Positions 1-4,965 of a DNA stretch of 6,090 nt are shown piece after piece (position 1 is the stretch's first letter; each line of letters starts with the position of its first letter). The position numbers and the translations under genes are program-made. The notes under the pieces were generated by a model. That model searched no databases, was not told the DNA's origin, and worked only from the letters and a program-made list of their open reading frames with translations. The stretch is from an uncultured Eubacteriales bacterium (lineage in GTDB: Bacteria; Bacillota; Clostridia; Lachnospirales; Anaerotignaceae), in assembly GCA_900548595.1 (NCBI GenBank), contig URLB01000114.1, positions 1 through 6,090 on the forward strand, written 5' to 3'.

Positions 1-282
1 CGTTGTGTAGTCTGTGGCGGAGATATGCAGGTTGTAAAATATAATATGGCTGAAAGAAAAGTTTATTATCACTGCGATCGCTGTGGATATGAGGAAACTC
101 TCACATTTGAGGAAGCCGGCATTGATGATGAAGAGTATGCTTACTTCATCCTTAGAGAAGACGGAACAATGACATGGGAGTGTCCGGAAAGCGGAGTAAA
201 GACAGAAAACGTTGACGAAAATACGGACTTTTCTCCATATTATAATATCGAACATCTTTGCCCCGAATGTTGTGAAGATTGA
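1..282 (+). CDS. Small acidic zinc-ribbon-like protein, 5' end outside window
   Basis: The reading frame is open from the first base, and 93 codons are visible before TGA. An ATG at 25 could be a start, but the codons before it encode a Cys-Val-Val-Cys-Gly-Gly knuckle. That knuckle pairs well with Cys-Asp-Arg-Cys-Gly about 20 residues later, so together they look like a four-cysteine zinc ribbon. The site upstream of ATG 25 is also poorly spaced (GGAG only 4 nt away). I therefore infer that the gene starts before the window and that ATG 25 is internal. The rest is rich in Asp and Glu and ends with Cys-Pro-Glu-Ser and Cys-Pro-Glu-Cys-Cys, which may be a second metal-binding or redox cysteine cluster. 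There is no signal peptide or membrane segment in the visible part. I do not recognise the family and the function is unknown. A strong hairpin follows at 321-350. Confidence 0.6.
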   Translation, partial: RCVVCGGDMQVVKYNMAERKVYYHCDRCGYEETLTFEEAGIDDEEYAYFILREDGTMTWECPESGVKTENVDENTDFSPYYNIEHLCPECCED

Positions 283-320
283 TTATATTTTGCCCAAATA
301 ATCTGAATTTTTCATAATCA

Positions 321-357
321 TAAAGCCTGACCTTAAAAGGTCAGGCTTTATTTTCAG
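321..357. terminator. Convergent intrinsic terminator
   Basis: A perfect 12-bp inverted repeat (321-332 with 339-350, loop TTAAAA) has a GC-rich core, AGCCTGACC/GGTCAGGCT. On the plus strand it is followed by TTTTCAGTTTTATTTAT, which suits termination of the gene ending at 282. On the minus strand the downstream side reads TGATTATGAAAA, a poor U-tract, so leftward termination is probably weaker. The stop codon of the leftward gene (341-343) lies inside the right arm. Confidence 0.85.
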
Positions 358-853
358 TTTTATTTATAATATAACCGTTAATTTCTTCTTCAGATATATA
401 AAACTTATCGTGATTGAATACTCCTTTTAAAGTCATAATACACGGCTGTTCAGAATTACCACTATATATTTCCGCATACTCGCCGTTCTCAATATTTTTA
501 TTAATCAGATGGTACAGCTGCAATCGGTTCACCCCGTCGCATATTATTCTATGCAGGTTTACCGCCACATAATTAACTCCGTATTTTTCCTTATCGGCTT
601 CCACGCACTCCTTTGTTATAACAGGCAGAAAACTACCGCTCAGCTTGTAGACCGCACGTCCGTTATCCGTATCCGAATATGTCAGACCTATAGAAAAATA
701 TCTTTCCCAATTAAGATATTCTTCCTCCCAGTCGGCATAGTACGGAACCATATTCATTTTCTGTATATCCTGAAATGACAATTCTTCATTAATTTTAGCA
801 GATTTAATATAATCCTCCGATATTTTTCTCGGAAATGTTATGTATATGCTCAT
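341..853 (-). CDS. Unrecognised 170-aa protein, paralogue of the gene upstream
   Basis: I do not recognise the family. The start is ATG at 853, with AGAGGTG about 6 nt upstream on the minus strand, and the stop lies inside the terminator stem. The product has no signal peptide, no membrane segment and no cysteine cluster, so it is probably a soluble cytoplasmic protein. It is clearly related to the 185-aa protein encoded just upstream (874-1431). Shared blocks are the Met-Ser-Ile start with Phe-Pro-Arg near residue 8, a hydrophobic/aromatic block near residues 35-42 (Met-Val-Pro-Tyr-Tyr-Ala-Asp-Trp), Gln-Leu-Tyr-His-Leu-Ile at 112-117 followed by Asn-Ile-Glu-x-Gly-Glu and Glu-Ile-Tyr-Ser, and Lys-Phe-Tyr-Ile-Ser at 150-154. 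It lacks an insertion of roughly 10-15 residues that the paralogue carries after Glu-Ile-Tyr-Ser. The two genes are 20 bp apart and read as one operon. Tandem duplicates of small soluble proteins are common among immunity genes for secreted toxins, but no toxin is visible here, so that is only a guess. Confidence 0.75.
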   Translation of the reverse strand: MSIYITFPRKISEDYIKSAKINEELSFQDIQKMNMVPYYADWEEEYLNWERYFSIGLTYSDTDNGRAVYKLSGSFLPVITKECVEADKEKYGVNYVAVNLHRIICDGVNRLQLYHLINKNIENGEYAEIYSGNSEQPCIMTLKGVFNHDKFYISEEEINGYIINKTENKA

Positions 854-873
854 AAAAACACCTCTGACAATTT

Positions 874-1431
874 TTACGGTTTATGTATGATATATAAATC
901 GTTTTTTTCTGTGGAAATATAAAACTTTCTGTTGTCAAAAACTTCTTTTAAACTCAACTCATATATGTGTTCGGGCGGTCCCCATATATCGGGTGCGTCC
1001 CAGTCCAGCCACTGCGAATATATTTCCACGCTTTCTCCGCTTTCTATATTGTCGTTTATAAGGTGATATAATTGGTGTCTGCTAATGCAATCAATTGTAA
1101 TATGCTCAAGAGCGACATCTATGGCTTTTTCCCCAAATGAGCGTTTATAATACTCTGCCTTGCCATGTGTAAAAACATCCGACATGTCTTCTACAAGCGC
1201 ATATGCAAAAAAATTCCTTACAAACGGAAAGCTCTCGCTTCCGCCTCTTTTAAATAAAGTAAGCGACAAATACTCATTTTCGGAAATTATACCTTCATTC
1301 CATTTGGCAAACCAAGGTATAAATCCCATATTATCGGCTTTTTCATAGCTTATATTATGGATATAACAATTGCTTAAATATCGTGGGTCATGGACTTCAC
1401 GGGGAAAGAAAATATAAGTAAATATACTCAT
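874..1431 (-). CDS. Unrecognised 185-aa protein, first of a tandem paralogous pair
   Basis: I do not recognise the family. ATG at 1431 is preceded on the minus strand by AAAAAGGAG (1442-1450), a strong ribosome-binding site about 10 nt away. The product appears soluble, with no signal peptide or transmembrane stretch, and is rich in aromatic residues. Conserved with the 170-aa neighbour are an N-terminal Phe-Phe-Pro-Arg-Glu (8-12), Gly-Phe-Ile-Pro-Trp-Phe-Ala-Lys-Trp (36-44), Gln-Leu-Tyr-His-Leu-Ile-Asn-Asp-Asn-Ile-Glu-Ser-Gly-Glu (120-133), Glu-Ile-Tyr-Ser (136-139), a Leu-Lys-x-Val-Phe block (161-165) and Lys-Phe-Tyr-Ile-Ser (169-173). A Trp/Asp/Pro-rich insertion at about 140-155 is unique to this copy. 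The two proteins are recognisably homologous but well diverged, so the duplication is old or selection for divergence is strong. A promoter at 1496-1524 probably drives both. The function cannot be deduced. Confidence 0.75.
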   Translation of the reverse strand: MSIFTYIFFPREVHDPRYLSNCYIHNISYEKADNMGFIPWFAKWNEGIISENEYLSLTLFKRGGSESFPFVRNFFAYALVEDMSDVFTHGKAEYYKRSFGEKAIDVALEHITIDCISRHQLYHLINDNIESGESVEIYSQWLDWDAPDIWGPPEHIYELSLKEVFDNRKFYISTEKNDLYIIHKP

Positions 1432-1495
1432 AGTACCCTAACTCCTTTTTCAGTAAAGGTTGGCAATAATAAATACTCTATTAAGATATAATGTA

Positions 1496-1524
1496 AATAT
1501 AACAAACTGCCACGTCATTGTAAA
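1496..1524 (-). promoter_or_regulatory. Sigma-A type promoter for the leftward pair
   Basis: On the minus strand TTTACA (1524-1519) is separated by exactly 17 nt from TATATT (1501-1496). This predicts a start of transcription near 1489 and a leader of roughly 60 nt before the ATG at 1431. A second TATAAT on the same strand (1544-1539) has no good -35 partner. This is a motif-based call in AT-rich DNA. Confidence 0.5.
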
Positions 1525-1625
1525 CGGAGTATTTGCAGATTATACATAATAGAATTTGTTATATATTCACAATCCGTTAATGCAAACATATAAAATTTTT
1601 GTCTAAAAGCAATTTGTTTTTTCTA

Positions 1626-1657
1626 TTTACTTTAGCGTGCTAATATGGTAATATAAT
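1626..1657 (+). promoter_or_regulatory. Sigma-A type promoter for the transporter operon
   Basis: TTTACT (1626-1631) lies 17 nt before TAATAT (1649-1654), which carries an upstream TGG as an extended -10. An overlapping TATAAT (1652-1657) is an alternative -10 with a longer, 20-nt spacer. Transcription would start near 1661, leaving a leader of only about 35 nt. That is too short for a T-box or a typical riboswitch, so any control is more likely to come from a DNA-binding regulator. The preceding stretch (about 1580-1625) is very A/T-rich and could act as an UP element. Confidence 0.5.
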
Positions 1658-1696
1658 AAAGACTTAATCAATAATACGATTTAGGAGGAGATTTAT

Positions 1697-2548
1697 ATGA
1701 AGAAATTTTTAGCGGCAGCCGTTGCTGCTGTTATGGCATTAGGAGTTATGACAGGATGTTCAAGCACATCCGAAGAACCTGCGGAAAATAACGAAGCTAC
1801 CGAAGAAGGAGCCGAAGCAGGTGAAAGAACTACTTTTACAGTAGGCTTTGACGCAGAATACCCTCCCTACGGCTATATGGCTGAGGACGGAAGCTATGTC
1901 GGCTTTGACCTTGACCTTGCTCAGGAAGTATGCGACAGAAACGGTTGGGAGCTTGTAAAACAGCCCGTTGACTGGAACTCAAAAGATATAGAGCTTAACT
2001 CCGGTTCAATCGACTGTATATGGAACGGTTTTACAATGACAGGCCGTGAAGATAAATATACTTTCAGCGACCCCTATGTAGATAACAGTATCGTATTTGT
2101 CGTACTTTCGGACTCCGATATTCAGACAAAAGATGACCTTGCCGGAAAAGTAGTAGTTACACAGGCTGACTCATCTGCCCTTGCTGCTCTCACATCTGAA
2201 GAAGATAATGAAGAAAACCTTGCTCTTGCGGCTTCATTTGCTTCATTGGAACAGGTTGCGGACTATAACACAGCGTTTATGGAACTTGAAAGCGGAGTTG
2301 TTGACGCTATAGCAGTTGACATCGGTGTTGCTCAGTATCAGCTTACATCAAGGGGCGATACGTTCAGAAAACTTGACGAGCCACTTTCAACAGAACAGTA
2401 CGCTATCGGTTTTAAACTCGGTAATACCGAACTCAGAGACCAGGTTCAGGCTACTCTCGATGAAATGGTTGCCGACGGAACATTTGATGAAATAGTTGCA
2501 AATTATACAGACTACAACCTTGACCAGATGGTTTGCCTCGGCAAATAA
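1697..2548 (+). CDS. Amino acid ABC transporter substrate-binding lipoprotein (family 3)
   Basis: This is the extracellular receptor of the importer encoded by the next two genes. The 283-aa product starts at ATG 1697 behind a near-perfect AGGAGG (1683-1688, 8-nt spacing). Residues 1-20 form a lipoprotein signal (Lys-Lys, a hydrophobic Ala/Val stretch, lipobox Val-Met-Thr-Gly-Cys), with Cys21 as the predicted lipid anchor. An acidic Ser/Glu-rich tether follows (about 22-44), then the two-lobe binding domain. Family 3 hallmarks are the Gly-Phe-Asp-x-Glu-Tyr-Pro-Pro-Tyr-Gly opening at 50-59, Gly-Phe-Asp-Leu-Asp-Leu-Ala at 69-75, and Arg117 in Thr-Gly-Arg-Glu-Asp-Lys-Tyr before Phe-Ser-Asp-Pro-Tyr. 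By family analogy Arg117 clasps the ligand carboxylate. Asp208 in Ala-Val-Asp-Ile-Gly matches the usual ligand amino-group contact. Length is normal for the family. The ligand cannot be read from these residues. The co-transcribed racemase makes an amino acid that exists or is used in both L and D forms a reasonable guess. Confidence 0.95.
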   Translation: MKKFLAAAVAAVMALGVMTGCSSTSEEPAENNEATEEGAEAGERTTFTVGFDAEYPPYGYMAEDGSYVGFDLDLAQEVCDRNGWELVKQPVDWNSKDIELNSGSIDCIWNGFTMTGREDKYTFSDPYVDNSIVFVVLSDSDIQTKDDLAGKVVVTQADSSALAALTSEEDNEENLALAASFASLEQVADYNTAFMELESGVVDAIAVDIGVAQYQLTSRGDTFRKLDEPLSTEQYAIGFKLGNTELRDQVQATLDEMVADGTFDEIVANYTDYNLDQMVCLGK

Positions 2549-2593
2549 AATTCTTAATTCAGCTCAAAATACGGCGAAGATTTTTCTTCGCCG
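2532..2593 (+). other. Two RNA hairpins between binding-protein and permease genes
   Basis: The first is a small hairpin, TTTGCC/GGCAAA (2532-2537 with 2540-2545), formed by the last codons and adjoining the TAA. The second is stronger: a perfect 9-bp stem, CGGCGAAGA/TCTTCGCCG (2572-2580 with 2585-2593), with a TTTT loop. It is followed by CTTTGTG rather than a continuous U-tract, so full termination is unlikely. Between a binding-protein gene and its permease gene, such structures often act as leaky terminators or as 3' stabilisers that give more binding protein than membrane protein. That role is inferred here. Confidence 0.6.
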
Positions 2594-2629
2594 CTTTGTG
2601 CGTTTATAACATACTTTATTTTATTTTTG

Positions 2630-2635
2630 AAAGGA
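2630..2635 (+). promoter_or_regulatory. Ribosome-binding site that fixes the permease start
   Basis: AAAGGA ends 9 nt before ATG 2645, the normal spacing. A TTG at 2627 lies upstream of and partly within this region, and an ATG at 2636 directly abuts it. Both therefore lack a usable site, although the frame is open through them. Confidence 0.75.
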
Positions 2636-2644
2636 ATGATTTTT

Positions 2645-3295
2645 ATGTCCTTTTCCGCTATGCTTACTCAGCTTACAGCAGGTTTCGGGCAGACCGTTCT
2701 CATATTTTTTCTGACGCTTCTGTTTTCGCTGCCTCTCGGTCTTCTTGTAATGTTTTGCAGAACGTCCAAATTTAAACCTTTAAATACCGTAGCAAGGATT
2801 TTTATATCTATTCTAAGAGGCACTCCTTTAATGCTTCAGCTTATAGTCGTATTTTTCGGACCGTTTTATCTGTTCAAAATAAAGCTTTCAAGCTCTTACA
2901 GATTTATAGCGCTTATTCTCGGTTTCTCAATAAACTATTCCGCCTATTTTGCGGAAATATACCGTTCGGGAATACAGTCCATACCTGTCGGTCAATACGA
3001 AGCGGCTAACGTGCTCGGTTACAGCAAAAGCCAGACTTTTATACATATAATATTCCCTCAGATGGTCAAAAGGGTAATTCCGTCGGTTACAAACGAAGTA
3101 ATAACTCTTGTAAAAGACACGTCTCTTGCATTTGCAATATCCTATGCGGAAATGTTTACAATCGCAAAGCAGATTGCCGCCGCTCAGACAAATATCATGC
3201 CTCTTTTCATAGCCGGTGTATTCTACTTTGTATTTAACTTTATCGTAGCGCACGTTATGGAAAAAATAGAGAAAAAACTGAACTATTATCATTAA
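2645..3295 (+). CDS. Amino acid ABC transporter permease (HisM/GlnP type)
   Basis: This is the membrane channel subunit of a polar amino acid importer, probably working as a homodimer because only one permease gene is present. Starting at ATG 2645 the product has 216 aa, typical of the family; the frame also contains earlier TTG (2627) and ATG (2636) codons that lack a spaced ribosome-binding site. Hydrophobic segments fall at about 17-37, 52-77, 87-103, 160-170 (weaker) and 184-203. The segment near residues 57-65 carries the family signature Leu-Arg-Gly-Thr-Pro-Leu-x-x-Gln. The cytoplasmic EAA loop that docks on the ATPase spans 119-139, with Glu-Ala-Ala at 119-121, the invariant Gly125, and Pro138-Gln139. 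Lys-Asp-Thr-Ser-Leu (157-161) is also characteristic. It is followed at once by the ATPase gene, whose ribosome-binding site overlaps this stop codon, so the two are probably translationally coupled. Substrate specificity is not evident. Confidence 0.95.
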   Translation: MSFSAMLTQLTAGFGQTVLIFFLTLLFSLPLGLLVMFCRTSKFKPLNTVARIFISILRGTPLMLQLIVVFFGPFYLFKIKLSSSYRFIALILGFSINYSAYFAEIYRSGIQSIPVGQYEAANVLGYSKSQTFIHIIFPQMVKRVIPSVTNEVITLVKDTSLAFAISYAEMFTIAKQIAAAQTNIMPLFIAGVFYFVFNFIVAHVMEKIEKKLNYYH

Positions 3296-3308
3296 GGAGG
3301 TCAATCGA

Positions 3309-4067
3309 ATGAACGTACTTGAAATGAATCATGTAAAAAAACATTTCGGCGGCCTTGAAGTGTTAAAAGATATAAATCTTTCTGTCAGTGAAGGTCAGGT
3401 CGTATCAATAATCGGCCCATCGGGTTCGGGAAAGTCAACTCTTCTCAGATGCGCCACTCTTCTGGAAACAATGGATAACGGAGATTTAATATATCTCGGA
3501 AACTATGCCGCAAAAAACAGTGAAAACGGTTCTGTTTACGCCTCCGCGGACGAGCTGAAAAAAATAAAGTCAAACTTCGGTCTAGTATTTCAGAACTTTA
3601 ATCTTTTTCCTCATCACTCGGTTATAAAAAATATTACCGAAGCGCCAATACTTGTGCAAAAGAGAAATAAAGACGAGGTATACGAGGAAGCAAAAGAGCT
3701 TTTGTCCAAAATGGGTCTTTCCGATAAGGGCGATTACTATCCTTATCAGCTTTCCGGCGGACAGCAGCAGAGGATATCCATTGCCAGAGCGCTTGCCATG
3801 AAGCCTAAAATGCTTTTTTTCGACGAACCTACGTCTGCGCTTGACCCCGAACTTACAGGCGAAATATTAAAAGTTATTAAAGACCTTGCGGCGGAACACA
3901 TGACAATGATAATCGTAACCCACGAAATGTCCTTTGCAAGAGACGTCTCGAACCATGTCATATTCATGGACGGCGGAGTTATCGTTGAAGAAGGCAATCC
4001 CAACGATGTAATAAACAATCCTAAGCAGGAAAGAACAAAGCTTTTCCTGAACAGATTTCAGCAGTAA
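3309..4067 (+). CDS. Amino acid ABC transporter ATP-binding protein (GlnQ/HisP type)
   Basis: This cytoplasmic ATPase powers the importer. The product has 252 aa. ATG 3309 follows an almost ideal AAGGAGGT site (3294-3301) that overlaps the permease stop TAA. All nucleotide-binding motifs are intact: Walker A Gly-Pro-Ser-Gly-Ser-Gly-Lys-Ser-Thr (36-44, Lys42 binding phosphate), Q-loop Gln95 in Val-Phe-Gln-Asn-Phe-Asn-Leu-Phe-Pro-His, ABC signature Leu-Ser-Gly-Gly-Gln-Gln-Gln-Arg (148-155), Walker B Met-Leu-Phe-Phe-Asp-Glu-Pro (168-174, catalytic Glu173), D-loop Ser-Ala-Leu-Asp (176-179) and switch His205. The Phe-Asn-Leu-Phe-Pro-His stretch and the overall length fit the polar amino acid uptake subfamily. 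There is no extra C-terminal regulatory domain of the methionine-importer kind. A short Asn/Gly/Ser-containing stretch at about 66-82, between Walker A and the Q-loop, is slightly longer than in compact relatives. The racemase gene starts 10 bp downstream. Confidence 0.96.
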   Translation: MNVLEMNHVKKHFGGLEVLKDINLSVSEGQVVSIIGPSGSGKSTLLRCATLLETMDNGDLIYLGNYAAKNSENGSVYASADELKKIKSNFGLVFQNFNLFPHHSVIKNITEAPILVQKRNKDEVYEEAKELLSKMGLSDKGDYYPYQLSGGQQQRISIARALAMKPKMLFFDEPTSALDPELTGEILKVIKDLAAEHMTMIIVTHEMSFARDVSNHVIFMDGGVIVEEGNPNDVINNPKQERTKLFLNRFQQ

Positions 4068-4077
4068 GGTGATATAA

Positions 4078-4896
4078 ATGGAATTGGATTTTGTAAAGCT
4101 TTCTCCTACCGAAAACATGACTGTTCTTATAAAAAGCCGTGTGCCGAGGGAAAAACAAGCTGAAATAGGCTCGGAAATAATAAAATATAATTCCGTATAT
4201 GCCGAACAGGCAGGTTTTATCGAGAAATCGTCAAATCCTAACGCATACGCCGGACTGCAAATGGCAGGCGGAGAGTTTTGCGGAAACGGCACAATGGCGG
4301 CAGCTTCATATATTGCCCACGAAAAAGGTATACGGTGCGGTGAAACAATGAATATTCCCCTTGAAGTATCGGGAGCTGACGGAATATTAAACTGCAAGGT
4401 CGAGGCTTTGGAACACGGCTTTAAAGGTACGGTTCTAATGCCTTCTCCCCTGGGTATATATAATGAAACCTATTTAATAGGCGGAAACGAGTATACACTT
4501 CCTACAGTGGTTCTCCCGGGGATACGCCATATAATACTGCCTGTTGAGTATATCGGAAACAATTTTAAGGAAATCATCGAAAACGAAGAAAATGTTCTAA
4601 AGTCCCAAATAAGCGACGACGCTTTCGGAATAATCGTATTTGATGAAAACAATATGAGAATACATCCTTTCGTAGTTGTAAAATCAATAGGAAGTTCCTG
4701 TTGGGAAAGGGGCTGTGGAAGCGGAAGTGAGGCAGTCGGATATTATTTATGCAATAAGTATAAAAAAGACGTCCGTATATTGCTTAAACAGCCCGGTGGA
4801 GAAATAGAAGTTGACGCAAACTTTATAAGCGGAGAAATTTATATTACGGGAACCGTATACATAGTGTCGGAGGGAAAAGCCTATCTGAACTGTTGA
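4078..4896 (+). CDS. DapF-fold, PLP-independent amino acid racemase/epimerase
   Basis: This is probably a cytoplasmic cofactor-free racemase that uses two cysteines as acid and base at the substrate alpha-carbon. The product has 272 aa. ATG 4078 follows AAGGTGA (4066-4072), which overlaps the ATPase stop. Two half-domains are visible, each with a catalytic loop: Cys68 in Gly-Gly-Glu-Phe-Cys-Gly-Asn-Gly-Thr (64-72), and Cys213 in Trp-Glu-Arg-Gly-Cys-Gly-Ser-Gly-Ser-Glu-Ala (209-219). The first matches the Cys-Gly-Asn-Gly loop of diaminopimelate epimerase (DapF). The second lacks the Ala-Gly-Glu-Thr-x-Ala stretch normally found between Glu-Arg-Gly and the second cysteine of DapF. The first loop (Met-Ala-Gly-Gly-Glu-Phe-Cys) also differs from the Asn-Ala-Asp-Gly-Ser type of true DapF. 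I therefore favour a DapF-like racemase of the kind known for histidine (CntK of the staphylopine pathway and Leuconostoc histidine racemase). The substrate is unproven. Co-transcription with the importer suggests it acts on the imported amino acid. A divergent DapF remains possible. Confidence 0.8.
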   Translation: MELDFVKLSPTENMTVLIKSRVPREKQAEIGSEIIKYNSVYAEQAGFIEKSSNPNAYAGLQMAGGEFCGNGTMAAASYIAHEKGIRCGETMNIPLEVSGADGILNCKVEALEHGFKGTVLMPSPLGIYNETYLIGGNEYTLPTVVLPGIRHIILPVEYIGNNFKEIIENEENVLKSQISDDAFGIIVFDENNMRIHPFVVVKSIGSSCWERGCGSGSEAVGYYLCNKYKKDVRILLKQPGGEIEVDANFISGEIYITGTVYIVSEGKAYLNC

Positions 4897-4912
4897 TATA
4901 CGGTTCTTTTTT
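4851..4912 (+). terminator. Possible intrinsic terminator of the transporter-racemase operon
   Basis: AACCGTATA (4851-4859) inside the coding end pairs perfectly with TATACGGTT (4897-4905) just after the stop, and CTTTTTT follows. The 9-bp stem and T-run fit a terminator. The 37-nt loop is unusually long and contains the last codons and the stop, so ribosomes would interfere with folding. The call is tentative. Confidence 0.4.
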
Positions 4913-4916
4913 AATA

Positions 4917-4946
4917 TTGCGGCTTTCGATATCATGGTGATATAAT
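4917..4946 (+). promoter_or_regulatory. Extended -10 promoter for the desulfurase-like gene
   Basis: TTGCGG (4917-4922) is followed after 18 nt by a perfect TATAAT (4941-4946) preceded by TGA, the extended -10 pattern. Transcription would start near 4953, leaving a very short leader that barely includes the AAGGGTGAT ribosome-binding site. A perfect 6-bp inverted repeat, ATATCA-TGG-TGATAT (4929-4943), overlaps the -10 and could be an operator. Confidence 0.45.
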
Positions 4947-4965
4947 CATTTGTAAGGGTGATTTT

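Noticed and set aside
1059..1072. Repeat of AGGTGATATAA shared with the 4067-4077 junction
   Set aside because: It lies inside a coding sequence at one site and in a ribosome-binding region at the other. It is short and AT-rich, so probably chance.
1432..1696. T-box or amino acid riboswitch ahead of the transporter operon
   Set aside because: No T-box consensus, tandem stem or terminator hairpin is present, and the likely promoter leaves only about 35 nt of leader.
2627..2644. TTG at 2627 or ATG at 2636 as the permease start
   Set aside because: TTG 2627 has no ribosome-binding site and ATG 2636 abuts AAAGGA with no spacing, whereas ATG 2645 has 9-nt spacing.
2927..3304. Minus-strand open frame inside the permease gene
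   Set aside because: It is antisense to a well-supported permease, with Tyr/Arg-rich low-quality translation and no neighbouring leftward genes.
3867..4397. Long minus-strand open frame across the ATPase-racemase junction
   Set aside because: It is antisense to two genes with intact family motifs, has no convincing ribosome-binding site, and its translation resembles no protein family. It is a codon-bias shadow.
4078..4896. Canonical lysine-pathway diaminopimelate epimerase (dapF)
   Set aside because: The first loop lacks the Asn-Ala-Asp-Gly-Ser context, the second loop is shortened, and the neighbours are transport genes rather than lysine synthesis genes. It is not excluded outright, so no symbol is given.
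1697..4896. Staphylopine-type metallophore cluster
   Set aside because: The racemase resembles CntK in general type, but no nicotianamine-synthase-like or opine dehydrogenase gene is present, and the importer is of the polar amino acid class rather than the nickel/peptide class.
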